Below are positions 7,827-16,110 of a stretch of 64,000 bases of DNA, piece after piece. The position numbers and the translations under genes are program-made. This DNA is from Neobacillus soli NBRC 102451. GTDB taxonomy: Bacteria > Bacillota > Bacilli > Bacillales > Cytobacillaceae. Below the pieces are notes generated by a model that worked only from the letters and a program-made list of their open reading frames with translations, searched no databases and was not told where the DNA came from. Position 1 is the stretch's first letter. The number at the start of each line of letters is the position of its first letter. The DNA lies in assembly GCF_001591665.1 (NCBI RefSeq), contig NZ_BCVI01000003.1, positions 1 to 64,000 of the forward strand, given 5' to 3'.

Positions 7827-7961
7827 TTACTTATTTTGACTACCATTTTGTATCCAGTCAGAAACGAAAGTATAATCCTTGTTATACTCCTTTAGCTTTT
7901 GCAGTACTTCCCAGCCTTTACCAACAAGGATAATTCCCTTCTCATGTACATACACCTTCAT
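7827..7961 (-). CDS. mciZ: MciZ, mother-cell inhibitor of FtsZ
   Basis: A 44-codon gene too short for usual ORF calls. The protein MKVYVHEKGIILVGKGWEV and its continuation with LKEY and VSDWI closely resemble B. subtilis MciZ (40 residues), as I recall it, and the gene has the same place between yqkF and nudF. MciZ binds the C-terminal end of FtsZ and blocks protofilament growth in the mother cell during sporulation. GGAGGGG lies six bases before the ATG. A CATACATT sequence on the same strand, about 30 bases before the start, resembles a SigE -10 element, which would fit mother-cell expression, but no good -35 is seen. Confidence 0.88.
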   Translation of the reverse strand: MKVYVHEKGIILVGKGWEVLQKLKEYNKDYTFVSDWIQNGSQNK

Positions 7962-8033
7962 TCCATACCCCTCCAATTAAAGTATGGTAAAATGTATGAC
8001 AAAGTCTTTGAGGAAAGAACAGGAGTGACAGTT

Positions 8034-8588
8034 ATGAGCAAATTAGAAGAAAAAACACTACATAGTCAAGAAATTTTTTCAGGAAAAGTAATCAGTCTTC
8101 ATTTACAGGATGTCGAGCTTCCAAACGGGAAACATTCAAAGCGAGAAATTATTAAACATCCCGGGGCTGTCGCTATTTTGGCAATTACCGATGACAAAAA
8201 AATAGTAATGGTTGAGCAATACCGTAAAGCACTGGAACGTACCATCGTTGAAATTCCCGCCGGAAAACTTGAAAAAGGGGAAGAGCCTGCCCTTTGTGCC
8301 CGCCGCGAACTAGAGGAAGAGACTGGCTATGCGTGCGAGGGCCTTGAATTGCTCACTTCTTTTTATACTTCACCGGGTTTTGCCGATGAAATTGTCCATG
8401 TATTTTTAGCAAAAGGACTTACGAAAATGGAAAATTCCGCTGCCCTTGACGAAGATGAATTTGTCAATCTTGAAGAATTAACACTTGATGAGGTCCTTCA
8501 ATATATAAAGGAACAAAAAATTTATGATGCGAAAACAATCTATGCCGTTCAATACTTACAATTACAAGAGGCGTTGAAAAATAAATGA
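8034..8588 (+). CDS. nudF: ADP-ribose pyrophosphatase NudF
   Basis: A 184-residue Nudix hydrolase, matching NudF length. The Nudix box spans residues 77-99, from GKLEKGEE through RELEEETGY, with the metal-binding glutamates at 92, 95 and 96. It hydrolyses ADP-ribose to AMP and ribose 5-phosphate. The start at 8034 follows AGGAG at 8021-8025; the longer open frame from 7899 overlaps mciZ on the other strand and lacks a ribosome binding site. The stop overlaps the start of the next gene by four bases, so the two are translationally coupled. Confidence 0.93.
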   Translation: MSKLEEKTLHSQEIFSGKVISLHLQDVELPNGKHSKREIIKHPGAVAILAITDDKKIVMVEQYRKALERTIVEIPAGKLEKGEEPALCARRELEEETGYACEGLELLTSFYTSPGFADEIVHVFLAKGLTKMENSAALDEDEFVNLEELTLDEVLQYIKEQKIYDAKTIYAVQYLQLQEALKNK

Positions 8589-9748
8589 ATCGCTACTATG
8601 TAGATTTACACATTCATATCGGACGCACCTGGACAGGGAAACCGGTTAAAATAACCGGAGCTAAATCTCTGACATTTACGAATATTATCGAACATGCCAG
8701 GCATGAAAAAGGGCTCAATATGGTTGGGATTATCGACAGCCATTCACCGGAAGTCATCTTGGAAATGGAAAGCCTGATTGAAAGCGGTGAAATCGTTGAA
8801 CACCCAGACGGTGGGTTAGTATTTGGTGATTTAACCGTTATTCCTGGTTCGGAATTGGAGATTTATGATGAACAATGCAACGGACCCATTCACCTGCTTT
8901 GTTACTTTCCAAATCTTACTGTCATGAGGGAGTTCTCCTCTTGGCTGTCGGGTCATTTGAAAAATATTCAATTGAGCTCACAACGAATATATGTAACAGG
9001 CCTAGTTTTGCAGAAAAAGGTAAAAGACTTAGGCGGTATCTTCATTCCAGCCCATGTGTTCACACCCTTCAAAAGTTTATATGGGAAAGGGGTTAATAAA
9101 TCATTAACCGAGGTATTAGACCCGAATCTAATTGACGGGATTGAGCTTGGTTTAAGCTCTAATACCGATATGGCTGATCAAATAAAAGAATTGCATGATT
9201 ATACGTTTGTGACGAACTCGGATGCACACTCCCTTGCAAAAATTGCCCGTGAATATCAGGTAATCGCGATGAAGGAGCCAACATTTCTAGAATTACAAAA
9301 GGCATTGAAAAAAGAAGACGGACGAAAAATCGTCGCCAACTATGGTCTTGATCCCTATCTCGGTAAATATCACAAAACCGTGTGTGCTGAATGTTTAAAT
9401 CCCGCAGCCTATGACGATCAAATTTGTACACTTTGCGGCAATAAAAAGATTATTAAAGGCGTAGCGGATCGGATTCTTCAACTGAAAACGGCAGATAAAG
9501 GACGCGTTGACCGGCCTCCGTATGTTCATCAAGTACCGCTTGAATTTATTCCAGGCCTTGGACCCAAGTTACTGGAGAAGCTTGTCAATCACTTTGGCTC
9601 GGAAATGGCGATTCTGCATGAAGTTCCTTATGAAGGGTTGAAAGAGGTTGTGCCAGAAAAAATAGCCGACCTCATCATGAAGGCACGAACAGGAAAGGTA
9701 ACCCTTGAGGCAGGCGGCGGTGGAAAATACGGAAAAATCTCAGATTGA
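8585..9748 (+). CDS. Endonuclease Q family protein (YqxK-like)
   Basis: A 387-residue protein with an N-terminal PHP metal-dependent phosphoesterase domain (VDLHIHIG at residues 6-13, later DSHSPE and NSDAHSL), a four-cysteine zinc-binding segment CAECLNPAAYDDQICTLC around residues 262-279, and a C-terminal helix-hairpin-helix DNA-binding part, EFIPGLGPKLLEKLV, around residue 325. This order is that of endonuclease Q, which nicks DNA on the 5' side of deaminated bases and abasic sites. In B. subtilis the gene at this location is yqxK. Coupled to nudF by an ATGA overlap, suggesting a shared nucleotide or DNA damage theme. Confidence 0.85.
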   Translation: MNRYYVDLHIHIGRTWTGKPVKITGAKSLTFTNIIEHARHEKGLNMVGIIDSHSPEVILEMESLIESGEIVEHPDGGLVFGDLTVIPGSELEIYDEQCNGPIHLLCYFPNLTVMREFSSWLSGHLKNIQLSSQRIYVTGLVLQKKVKDLGGIFIPAHVFTPFKSLYGKGVNKSLTEVLDPNLIDGIELGLSSNTDMADQIKELHDYTFVTNSDAHSLAKIAREYQVIAMKEPTFLELQKALKKEDGRKIVANYGLDPYLGKYHKTVCAECLNPAAYDDQICTLCGNKKIIKGVADRILQLKTADKGRVDRPPYVHQVPLEFIPGLGPKLLEKLVNHFGSEMAILHEVPYEGLKEVVPEKIADLIMKARTGKVTLEAGGGGKYGKISD

Positions 9749-9761
9749 AAAATGAAAACTT

Positions 9762-9795
9762 ACCCGGCGGCCTTTAGGCTTCCGGGTTTTTGACT
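9762..9795 (+). terminator. Terminator after endonuclease Q-like gene
   Basis: ACCCGG (9762-9767) pairs with CCGGGT (9782-9787), with extra pairing inside (GGCC with GGCT), followed by TTTTTG. Confidence 0.7.
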
Positions 9796-9908
9796 GTTTT
9801 TCAAAATCCCCAAAATCATTATGAACTCTATTAAAATGTGGTCATAGAATACCTAGACTGGCATAGAATGTATTAACTGAACCGAGAATAATAGGGGGGA
9901 AACGTGAG

Positions 9909-10556
9909 ATGAAAAAACGATTGTACCAGTCCGATGCCGCAAGTTATTTCCGCGAGCATTCCTCAACCTTTTTGTTTATTGTTGTTTTATTTTTTATGGG
10001 AGTAATCTTCGGGGCTATCGTTGTGAATAGTATGAGTATTACTCAAAAGGAAGACTTATTCTACTATTTGTCACAATTTTTTGGCCAAGTCTCCGGAGAA
10101 AAGGTAGCCGGGAACAATGATTTATTTTTGCAAAGCTTTTTCCATAATAGTAAATTTATCGGACTGATGTGGGTGCTTGGGATTTCCATTATCGGTCTCC
10201 CGGTTATTCTCATTCTCTTATTCATAAAAGGCATGGTTGTCGGCTTTACTGTTGGCTTTTTAGTTAGTCAAATGGGCTGGCAGGGCTTCATGCTCGCTTT
10301 TGTTTCCATCCTTCCGCAAAATTTGATTATCATCCCCGTGTTTATTCTGATGGCAGCATTATCGGTGATATTCTCAATGAGAATGATCAAAAAGCAGTTT
10401 ATGAAAAAATATGCCCAGCCAATTCTGCCCTTTTTTAAGAGATACATTTTTGTCTTGATTATAGCGGTGATTTTTATATCGGCAGCATCTGGAATAGAGG
10501 CCTATCTCTCGCCTTGGTTGATGAAAACCGTGATAAGTTCAACTAGTTTAAAATAA
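9909..10556 (+). CDS. spoIIM: Stage II sporulation protein M
   Basis: A 215-residue integral membrane protein with five or so hydrophobic segments (near residues 22-42, 80-105, 112-145 and 175-195), the usual SpoIIM length. With SpoIID and SpoIIP it forms the mother-cell complex that thins septal peptidoglycan and drives engulfment of the forespore. The start follows GGGGGGAAACGTGAG. It is a single gene lying upstream of fur, as in B. subtilis. SigE control is expected from the family, but I could not place a promoter with confidence. Confidence 0.92.
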   Translation: MKKRLYQSDAASYFREHSSTFLFIVVLFFMGVIFGAIVVNSMSITQKEDLFYYLSQFFGQVSGEKVAGNNDLFLQSFFHNSKFIGLMWVLGISIIGLPVILILLFIKGMVVGFTVGFLVSQMGWQGFMLAFVSILPQNLIIIPVFILMAALSVIFSMRMIKKQFMKKYAQPILPFFKRYIFVLIIAVIFISAASGIEAYLSPWLMKTVISSTSLK

Positions 10557-10603
10557 TTATAAGATAATATAAATTACAATCATTAGTTTGTAATAATTTT
10601 ATT

Positions 10604-10640
10604 TTGATTCTCAATTGTCATCTGTTATAATGAGAATTAA
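10604..10640 (+). promoter_or_regulatory. SigA-type promoter of fur with possible PerR/Fur-like operator
   Basis: TTGATT (10604-10609) and TATAAT (10626-10631) are 16 bases apart, 34 bases before the fur start. The -10 region is embedded in TTATAATGAGAATTA, which has one good half of the PerR box TTATAAT and a partial second half. A palindrome TTACAA with TTGTAA lies further upstream (about 10573-10592). In B. subtilis fur is repressed by PerR, so the operator guess is consistent, though the match is imperfect. Confidence 0.55.
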
Positions 10641-10664
10641 CAGTGGCGAGGGAGGGACTTCAGG

Positions 10665-11129
10665 ATGGAAACTAGAATCGAAAGAATAAAGAAACAGTTG
10701 CATTCAGCGAGTTATAAATTAACACCGCAGCGTGAAGCAACCGTTCGTGTTTTACTAGAAAATGAAGCAGATCATTTAAGTGCAGAAGATGTGTACCTCC
10801 TCGTAAAAGAAAAATCGCCTGAAATTGGTTTAGCGACTGTTTATCGAACATTGGAATTGTTAACGGAATTAAAAGTTGTCGATAAAATAAATTTTGGTGA
10901 TGGGGTTTCCCGTTACGATCTTCGCCAGGAAGGTGCGGCCCATTTTCATCATCATCTTGTTTGTATTGAATGTGGTGCTGTTGACGAAATTCAGGAAGAT
11001 TTACTTGAAGATGTAGAAGCGGTTGTGGAACGAAGATGGAATTTTAAAATAAAAGACCATCGACTCACCTTTCATGGCATTTGTTACCGTTGCCAGGATA
11101 AAGCCAAAGAGGAAGAAAAGGCTGAATAA
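10665..11129 (+). CDS. fur: Ferric uptake regulator Fur
   Basis: A 154-residue Fur-family repressor. Residues 1-85 form the winged helix (KLTPQREATVRVLLENE, then GLATVYRTLELL as recognition helix); the rest is the dimer domain with metal ligands in HFHHHLVCIECG, and the structural zinc is held by CIECG and CYRCQDK cysteine pairs. Both PerR and Zur share this frame; location between spoIIM and yqzK, and the overall match to Bacillus Fur, support Fur. It represses iron uptake when bound to Fe2+. Start follows GGAGGG. A terminator follows. Confidence 0.92.
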   Translation: METRIERIKKQLHSASYKLTPQREATVRVLLENEADHLSAEDVYLLVKEKSPEIGLATVYRTLELLTELKVVDKINFGDGVSRYDLRQEGAAHFHHHLVCIECGAVDEIQEDLLEDVEAVVERRWNFKIKDHRLTFHGICYRCQDKAKEEEKAE

Positions 11130-11134
11130 TGAAT

Positions 11135-11160
11135 GAAAGCTCCTTTAGAGGGCTTTTTTC
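11135..11160 (+). terminator. Terminator of fur
   Basis: AAAGCTC (11136-11142) pairs with GGGCTTT (11150-11156, one G-U pair), followed by a T run. Confidence 0.65.
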
Positions 11161-11264
11161 TTTGTCCAAAAAATAAATTATTTCTCTCCATTTTCGGGTG
11201 ACTAGGTATAAAACTTGTCCATTTTGGCATACCTTTTACTAGAAAGCTGGAAAATGGGGGAAGT

Positions 11265-11495
11265 ATGATGATCTCACTAATGAAAATAGCATTGCAAACC
11301 TTAAAGGTTTTTATTATATTCACTGGGTGCACGATTCTCTTTTATTATGGTATCATGTGGGTATCTGAAGAATATCAAAATTATCATCGCTTTGATGAAC
11401 CGGAGGGGGCTGCGCTCAAGGTTTCGACCGCAGTGAATGAAGAAAACTCTTCCTTGTTAGATCGGCTGATTTTGTTTTATTTAAATGGGGAGTAA
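11265..11495 (+). CDS. yqzK: YqzK family membrane protein (DUF4227)
   Basis: A 76-residue protein with one transmembrane helix at about residues 10-32 and a charged tail ending [13 protein letters not shown], as in YqzK. It lies between fur and xerD, the same place as in B. subtilis. Two adjacent ATG codons are possible starts (11265 and 11268) after a GGGGGAAG ribosome binding site. Six bases separate it from xerD, so the two are probably cotranscribed. Function unknown. Confidence 0.85.
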   Translation: MMISLMKIALQTLKVFIIFTGCTILFYYGIMWVSEEYQNYHRFDEPEGAALKVSTAVNEENSSLLDRLILFYLNGE

Positions 11496-11500
11496 ATGCG

Positions 11501-12394
11501 ATGGAAGATCAATTAAAGGATTTTATGAATTACTTGATAGTTGAAAAAGAGTTGGCTAAGAATACAATTGTATCGTATGAACGTGATTTAAAAAGCTATC
11601 TTCGTTATTTAAAAGATGTCGAATCAATCGAAACATTAAATAAGGTTAAACGTGTACATATCGTACATTTTCTCATGTTCTTAAAGGAACAAGAAAAATC
11701 GTCAAAAACATTGGCGAGGCATCTGGCTTCCGTTCGAGCATTTCATCAATTTTTATTACGGGATAAAGTAACAGACCAAGATCCATCGGTCCTTATTGAA
11801 ACGCCAAGACTTGAAAGGTCGCAGCCTAAGGTATTGAATTTACAGGAAGTCGCGACTCTTTTGGATACACCAAAGCTAGATGACCACTTCGGCATCAGGG
11901 ATAAGGCGATGCTAGAACTTCTATATGCAACAGGTATCCGGGTTAGTGAGCTAATCGGACTTGATATCGACAATGTCCATGTAACGATGGGGTTTGTCCG
12001 CTGTAATGGAGCAGGGAATAAGGAACGGGTCATTCCAATTGGACGAACAGCCTCTGATGCCATTAAATATTTTTTAGATAATGGCAGGCCGCATTTTGTT
12101 TCAAATAAGCATCGGGATAACGCCTTGTTTTTAAACCATCAAGGGAAACGGCTGACGAGACAAGGATTTTGGAAAATATTAAAAAAGTTAGCAAAAGAAG
12201 CTGGAATTGAAAAAGATCTTACCCCGCATACCCTTCGTCATTCTTTCGCGACCCACTTGTTAGAGAATGGGGCGGACTTAAAGTCAGTTCAAGAAATGTT
12301 AGGACACGCGGATATTTCAACAACACAAATATATACGCAGGGATCAAAAACAAGGCTCAAGGATGTTTATAGTAAATTTCATCCGCGCCCTTAA
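11501..12394 (+). CDS. xerD: Site-specific tyrosine recombinase XerD
   Basis: A 297-residue recombinase. Residues 1-85 form the SAM-like core-binding domain, and the rest the catalytic domain with Arg in [12 protein letters not shown], the [15 protein letters not shown] box containing HxxR, the second histidine in [12 protein letters not shown] and the nucleophile tyrosine in that same motif. With its partner it resolves chromosome dimers at dif. The C-terminal SRFHPRP-like tail (YSKFHPRP) is typical of XerD. Starts six bases after yqzK with GGGGAG. No integrated element is next to it, and the location is the conserved chromosomal one, so it is the housekeeping enzyme. Confidence 0.93.
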   Translation: MEDQLKDFMNYLIVEKELAKNTIVSYERDLKSYLRYLKDVESIETLNKVKRVHIVHFLMFLKEQEKSSKTLARHLASVRAFHQFLLRDKVTDQDPSVLIETPRLERSQPKVLNLQEVATLLDTPKLDDHFGIRDKAMLELLYATGIRVSELIGLDIDNVHVTMGFVRCNGAGNKERVIPIGRTASDAIKYFLDNGRPHFVSNKHRDNALFLNHQGKRLTRQGFWKILKKLAKEAGIEKDLTPHTLRHSFATHLLENGADLKSVQEMLGHADISTTQIYTQGSKTRLKDVYSKFHPRP

Positions 12395-12431
12395 TAGAAT
12401 AGTAGTTTTTAGGGAAATATAAAAAAGTGTC

Positions 12432-12463
12432 AAAAAGCCGCCAAAATTTTGGGGGCTTTTTCC
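12432..12463 (+). terminator. Terminator of yqzK-xerD
   Basis: AAAAAGCC and CCAAAA pair with TTTTGG and GGCTTTTT (12432-12462) with small mismatch, followed by T residues. It directly precedes the -35 of the deoB promoter. Confidence 0.75.
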
Positions 12464-12512
12464 TTGTATTTTTGAAAAGATTTAGTAAAATAGAGATGTC
12501 AGACTTCTGACA
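12464..12512 (+). promoter_or_regulatory. Promoter and operator palindrome of the deoB-pupG-pdp operon
   Basis: TTGTAT (12464-12469) and TAAAAT (12486-12491) with 16-base spacing form a SigA-like promoter. A perfect inverted repeat, TGTCAGA-CT-TCTGACA, spans 12497-12512 over the expected transcription start. This is the classic position for a repressor and its form resembles operators of GntR-type regulators. It does not resemble the ATTGAA/TTCAA operator of B. subtilis DeoR. Confidence 0.6.
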
Positions 12513-12579
12513 AATAGATTTATATTAGGTCTTATAATCCTAATTTGAAAAGGGTAACATATTAGTGTGAATTTTACAT

Positions 12580-12594
12580 TTGCAAACGTTTTCG
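12580..12594 (+). promoter_or_regulatory. Candidate catabolite-responsive element (cre) before deoB
   Basis: TTGCAAACGTTTTCG matches the cre consensus WTGNAANCGNWNNCW at 14 of 15 positions. It lies in the leader, 22 bases before the deoB start, where CcpA could block elongation. Nucleoside catabolism is a usual CcpA target, so the site is plausible. Confidence 0.5.
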
Positions 12595-12615
12595 ATGGAT
12601 AAGGAGGAAGAATGT

Positions 12616-13800
12616 ATGGCTGCAACTACATATAAACGTATTTTTATTATTGTAATGGATTCGGTTGGCATCGGGGAAGCACCTGATGCAGAAAAGTTTG
12701 GGGATAAAGGTGCAGATACGTTTGGACATATTGCGGAAAAAATGAACGGCTTACATATGCCGAACATGGCTAAGTTAGGTCTTAGTAATATCCGTGAAAT
12801 TAAAGGAATTGAAAAAGCAGAAAAGCCGTTAGCTTTTTATACAAAAATGATGGAAGCTTCTAACGGGAAAGATACAATGACAGGGCATTGGGAAATTATG
12901 GGCTTAAATATTCAAACACCTTTCCGTGTTTTCCCTGATGGTTTTCCGGAAGAACTCCTTTCAGAATTAGAAAAACGTTCCGGTCGGAAAATTATTGGTA
13001 ATAAACCTGCAAGTGGGACTGAAATCCTTGTTGAACTTGGTGAGGAGCATATGAAAACCGGCGCATTGATAGTCTATACTTCCGCCGATTCCGTCCTTCA
13101 GATTGCCGCTCATGAGGAGATTGTCCCTCTAGAAGAGCTATATAAAATTTGCAAAATTGCTCGTGAATTGACCTTAGATGAGAAATACATGGTGGGCCGG
13201 ATCATTGCCCGGCCATTCCTGGGTGAACCTGGGAACTTTAAACGTACGCCAAACCGTCACGACTATGCATTAAAGCCGTTTGACCGGACGGTTATGAGTG
13301 AATTAAAAGACTCAGGGCTTGATGTGATCGCAATTGGAAAAATTTCTGATATTTATGATGGGGAAGGCGTGACTAAATCACTTAGAACGGTTTCCAATAT
13401 GGATGGTATGGATAAGCTTATCGAAACATTGGATATGGATTTCACGGGAATTAGCTTTGTAAATCTGGTTGACTTTGATGCCTTATACGGCCATCGACGT
13501 GACCCCGAGGGATACGGGAAAGCACTTGAAGAATATGATGCCCGTCTGCCTGAAGTATTTGCAAAAATGAACGACGACGACCTATTAATGATTACAGCTG
13601 ACCATGGAAATGACCCGGTTGCTCCGGGAACAGACCATACGCGTGAATATGTTCCGTTACTCATCTACTCAAAGGGTATGAGCGAAGGCAAACAGCTCCC
13701 AATAAGGGAAACGTTTGCTGATTTAGGTGCAACAGTAGCTGAAAACTTCAAAGTAAAAATGCCGGATTATGGTAAGAGTTTCTTAAATGAGTTGAAGTAA
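12616..13800 (+). CDS. deoB: Phosphopentomutase
   Basis: A 394-residue enzyme, the exact usual length for DeoB (called Drm in B. subtilis). It interconverts (deoxy)ribose 1-phosphate and 5-phosphate, using two Mn2+ ions and a phosphothreonine. Alkaline-phosphatase superfamily motifs are visible: [12 protein letters not shown] at residues 14-25, the threonine in [11 protein letters not shown] near residue 85, and ADHGNDP with TDHTREYVP near the C-terminus. The ATG at 12616 has AAGGAGG upstream; ATG at 12580 does not. First gene of a three-gene operon. Confidence 0.95.
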   Translation: MAATTYKRIFIIVMDSVGIGEAPDAEKFGDKGADTFGHIAEKMNGLHMPNMAKLGLSNIREIKGIEKAEKPLAFYTKMMEASNGKDTMTGHWEIMGLNIQTPFRVFPDGFPEELLSELEKRSGRKIIGNKPASGTEILVELGEEHMKTGALIVYTSADSVLQIAAHEEIVPLEELYKICKIARELTLDEKYMVGRIIARPFLGEPGNFKRTPNRHDYALKPFDRTVMSELKDSGLDVIAIGKISDIYDGEGVTKSLRTVSNMDGMDKLIETLDMDFTGISFVNLVDFDALYGHRRDPEGYGKALEEYDARLPEVFAKMNDDDLLMITADHGNDPVAPGTDHTREYVPLLIYSKGMSEGKQLPIRETFADLGATVAENFKVKMPDYGKSFLNELK

Positions 13801-13815
13801 GAGAGGAGCAGGAAG

Positions 13816-14637
13816 ATGAACTTTGAAATCATTCAAAAAGCAGCGCGATTTTTAAAAGAGAAATATGCAACTACGCCAAAAATAGGCCTCATCTTAGGGT
13901 CAGGTCTAGGGGTTTTAGCAGATGAAATTGAAAACCCGGTGAAAATTCCATACAACGAGATACCGGACTTCCCAATTTCAACGGTCGAAGGTCATGCAGG
14001 ACAGCTCGTTTTTGGATTACTAAATGGGGTAGAAGTTGTTGCCATGCAAGGGCGTTTCCATTTCTATGAAGGATATAGTATGGATAAAGTGACTTTTCCA
14101 GTTCGTGTCATGAAAGAAATGGGCGTTGAAATGTTAATCGTTACCAATGCGGCAGGCGGTGTAAATGAAAGCTTCTCGGCTGGTGATTTAATGATTATTA
14201 CTGACCACATTAATAATATGGGAACCAATCCGTTAATTGGTCCAAATGATGCACATTTCGGTGTTCGCTTTCCGGATATGTCAGAGGCGTATACGAAAGC
14301 ATTGCGGGCAACTGCCAAAGAAATTGCAGGCCTTCTTAACATTGATGTCAAAGAGGGTGTTTATTTTGGGAACCCGGGGCCGGTTTATGAAACACCTGCA
14401 GAAATTCGTATGGTCCGTGTAATGGGCGGGGATGCAGTTGGAATGTCTACTGTCCCAGAGGTTATTGTTGCCAGTCACAGTGGAATGAAGGTTCTTGGTA
14501 TTTCTTGTATTTCCAACATGGCGGCTGGAATTCTTGATCAGCCGTTGACACATGATGAAGTGATCGAAACAACCGAACGAGTCAAAGCAGACTTCCTTCG
14601 GTATATTAAAGAGATTGTAAAAACGATTGCAAAATAG
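13816..14637 (+). CDS. pupG: Purine nucleoside phosphorylase
   Basis: A 273-residue trimeric-type purine nucleoside phosphorylase acting on guanosine and inosine and their deoxy forms. Phosphate-binding [15 protein letters not shown] (residues 24-38), the HAGQLVFG segment, and the base-binding [11 protein letters not shown] and [13 protein letters not shown] segments are present. It produces (deoxy)ribose 1-phosphate for the deoB product. Fifteen bases after deoB with GAGAGGAGC as ribosome binding site. The name punA is also used. Confidence 0.95.
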   Translation: MNFEIIQKAARFLKEKYATTPKIGLILGSGLGVLADEIENPVKIPYNEIPDFPISTVEGHAGQLVFGLLNGVEVVAMQGRFHFYEGYSMDKVTFPVRVMKEMGVEMLIVTNAAGGVNESFSAGDLMIITDHINNMGTNPLIGPNDAHFGVRFPDMSEAYTKALRATAKEIAGLLNIDVKEGVYFGNPGPVYETPAEIRMVRVMGGDAVGMSTVPEVIVASHSGMKVLGISCISNMAAGILDQPLTHDEVIETTERVKADFLRYIKEIVKTIAK

Positions 14638-14660
14638 AAAATTGGAAAGTGGCGATTAAG

Positions 14661-15965
14661 ATGAGAATGGTTGACTTGATAGAGAAAAAAAGAGATGGGC
14701 ATGAGTTAACAAGAGAGGAAATCAATTTTATTATAAATGGTTACACAGATGGCTCGATTCCAGATTACCAGGTCAGTGCCTTAACCATGGCAATCTACTT
14801 TAAAGGAATGACCGAGCAAGAGAGAGCTGATTTAACATTGGCAATGGTTGAATCAGGCGATCAAATTAATTTATCGCAAATCGACGGCATTAAAGTGGAT
14901 AAACATTCAACAGGCGGTGTTGGTGATACAACAACACTTGTTCTTGGCCCGCTTGTTGCCGCGCTAGGTGTTCCTATTGCCAAAATGTCCGGACGCGGTT
15001 TAGGACATACTGGCGGCACAATTGATAAATTAGAAGCCGTTCATGGCTTTCATGTGGAAATTGAAAATGAAGAATTTATTAACCTTGTCAATAAAAATAA
15101 GATCGCGGTCATTGGACAAAGCGGTAATTTAACTCCTGCAGATAAGAAACTATATTCACTGCGTGATGTGACAGCAACCGTCGATAGCATTCCATTGATT
15201 GCAAGCTCCATCATGAGTAAAAAGATTGCTGCTGGTGCTGATGCGATTGTGCTTGATGTAAAAACAGGTGCTGGTGCATTCATGAAGACCCTTGAGGATT
15301 CACGAGAATTGGCAAAAGCAATGGTACGAATTGGGAATAATGTCGGCAGAAAAACGATGGCCGTTATTTCCGATATGAGTCAGCCGCTTGGTTTTGCGAT
15401 TGGGAACGCGCTTGAAGTGAAAGAAGCGATTGATACTTTAAAGGGTGAAGGTCCGGAAGATTTAACAGAGCTTTGTTTAACACTTGGAAGCCACATGGTT
15501 TACTTAGCTGAAAAAGCTAGTTCATTAGAGGAAGCACGAACCATGCTTGAAAATGCAATCAAAGATGGTTCGGCGCTTGATAAATTTAAGGTATTTTTAA
15601 GTTCTCAAGGCGGGGATGCTCAGGTTGTCGATGATCCTTCGAAAATGCCGCAAGCCAAATATACTTTTGAGCTTGAAGCAAAAGAAGATGGCTACGTATC
15701 AGAAATTATTGCGGACGAAGTAGGAACAGCCGCGATGATCCTTGGAGCGGGCAGAGCGACAAAGGAATCTGTCATCGACCTTGCTGTAGGCCTTGTTTTA
15801 AGAAAGAAAATTGGTGACCAGGTAAAAAAAGGTGAATCATTAGTAACAATTTATAGCAATTTTGAAAATGTCAATGAGGTAAAAGAAAAGCTTTATAAAA
15901 ATATTAAAGTTTCAGCCTCAAGAGTTGACGCACCAATCCTTGTCCACGAAGAAATAACCGAATAA
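14661..15965 (+). CDS. pdp: Pyrimidine-nucleoside phosphorylase
   Basis: A 434-residue enzyme that splits uridine, thymidine and deoxyuridine with phosphate. The signature [19 protein letters not shown] lies near residue 110; [16 protein letters not shown] precedes it. The [10 protein letters not shown] start matches the family and has a GGAAAG ribosome binding site; the GTG at 14649 would add four residues. Third gene of the operon. In B. subtilis pdp is grouped with dra and nupC, so joining it to deoB-pupG makes one operon for purine and pyrimidine nucleoside use. A very strong hairpin follows. Confidence 0.95.
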   Translation: MRMVDLIEKKRDGHELTREEINFIINGYTDGSIPDYQVSALTMAIYFKGMTEQERADLTLAMVESGDQINLSQIDGIKVDKHSTGGVGDTTTLVLGPLVAALGVPIAKMSGRGLGHTGGTIDKLEAVHGFHVEIENEEFINLVNKNKIAVIGQSGNLTPADKKLYSLRDVTATVDSIPLIASSIMSKKIAAGADAIVLDVKTGAGAFMKTLEDSRELAKAMVRIGNNVGRKTMAVISDMSQPLGFAIGNALEVKEAIDTLKGEGPEDLTELCLTLGSHMVYLAEKASSLEEARTMLENAIKDGSALDKFKVFLSSQGGDAQVVDDPSKMPQAKYTFELEAKEDGYVSEIIADEVGTAAMILGAGRATKESVIDLAVGLVLRKKIGDQVKKGESLVTIYSNFENVNEVKEKLYKNIKVSASRVDAPILVHEEITE

Positions 15966-15977
15966 TATAATCCAAAA

Positions 15978-16032
15978 GGGTGTCAGGCACCAAGTGAAAA
16001 ATTCACATGGTGCCTGACACCCTAATTTTTTT
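15978..16032 (+). terminator. Terminator/palindromic repeat after pdp
   Basis: A near-perfect palindrome: GGGTGTCAGGCACCAAGTGA pairs with its complement in 16002-16022 (one mismatch) around an AAAA-rich loop, followed by a run of T. Its GGTGTCAGGCACC core is a known recurring intergenic motif in many Bacillus genomes (from memory). It acts as terminator here. Confidence 0.85.
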
Positions 16033-16052
16033 GTCAATTGGAGGGAATACCT

Positions 16053-16081
16053 GTATAAAGTTGTTTATTTTGGAAAAAATG
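16053..16081 (+). promoter_or_regulatory. SigF-type promoter of dacF
   Basis: GTATA (16053-16057) and GGAAAAAATG (16072-16081) match the forespore SigF consensus GYATA and GGnnAnAnTR. The spacer is 14 bases, one or two short of the usual. It lies 30 bases before dacF, which is a SigF target in B. subtilis. Confidence 0.65.
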
Positions 16082-16110
16082 GAGCCTATAAAGAATGGAG
16101 GGTTATGTGA

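Noticed and set aside
7638..7895. 85-codon open frame through the repeat
   Set aside because: No ribosome binding site, composition follows the repeat, and it overlaps mciZ on the other strand.
11501..12394. Integrase of a mobile element
   Set aside because: Sequence and gene order (yqzK-xerD-deoB) show it is housekeeping XerD; no att sites or cargo.
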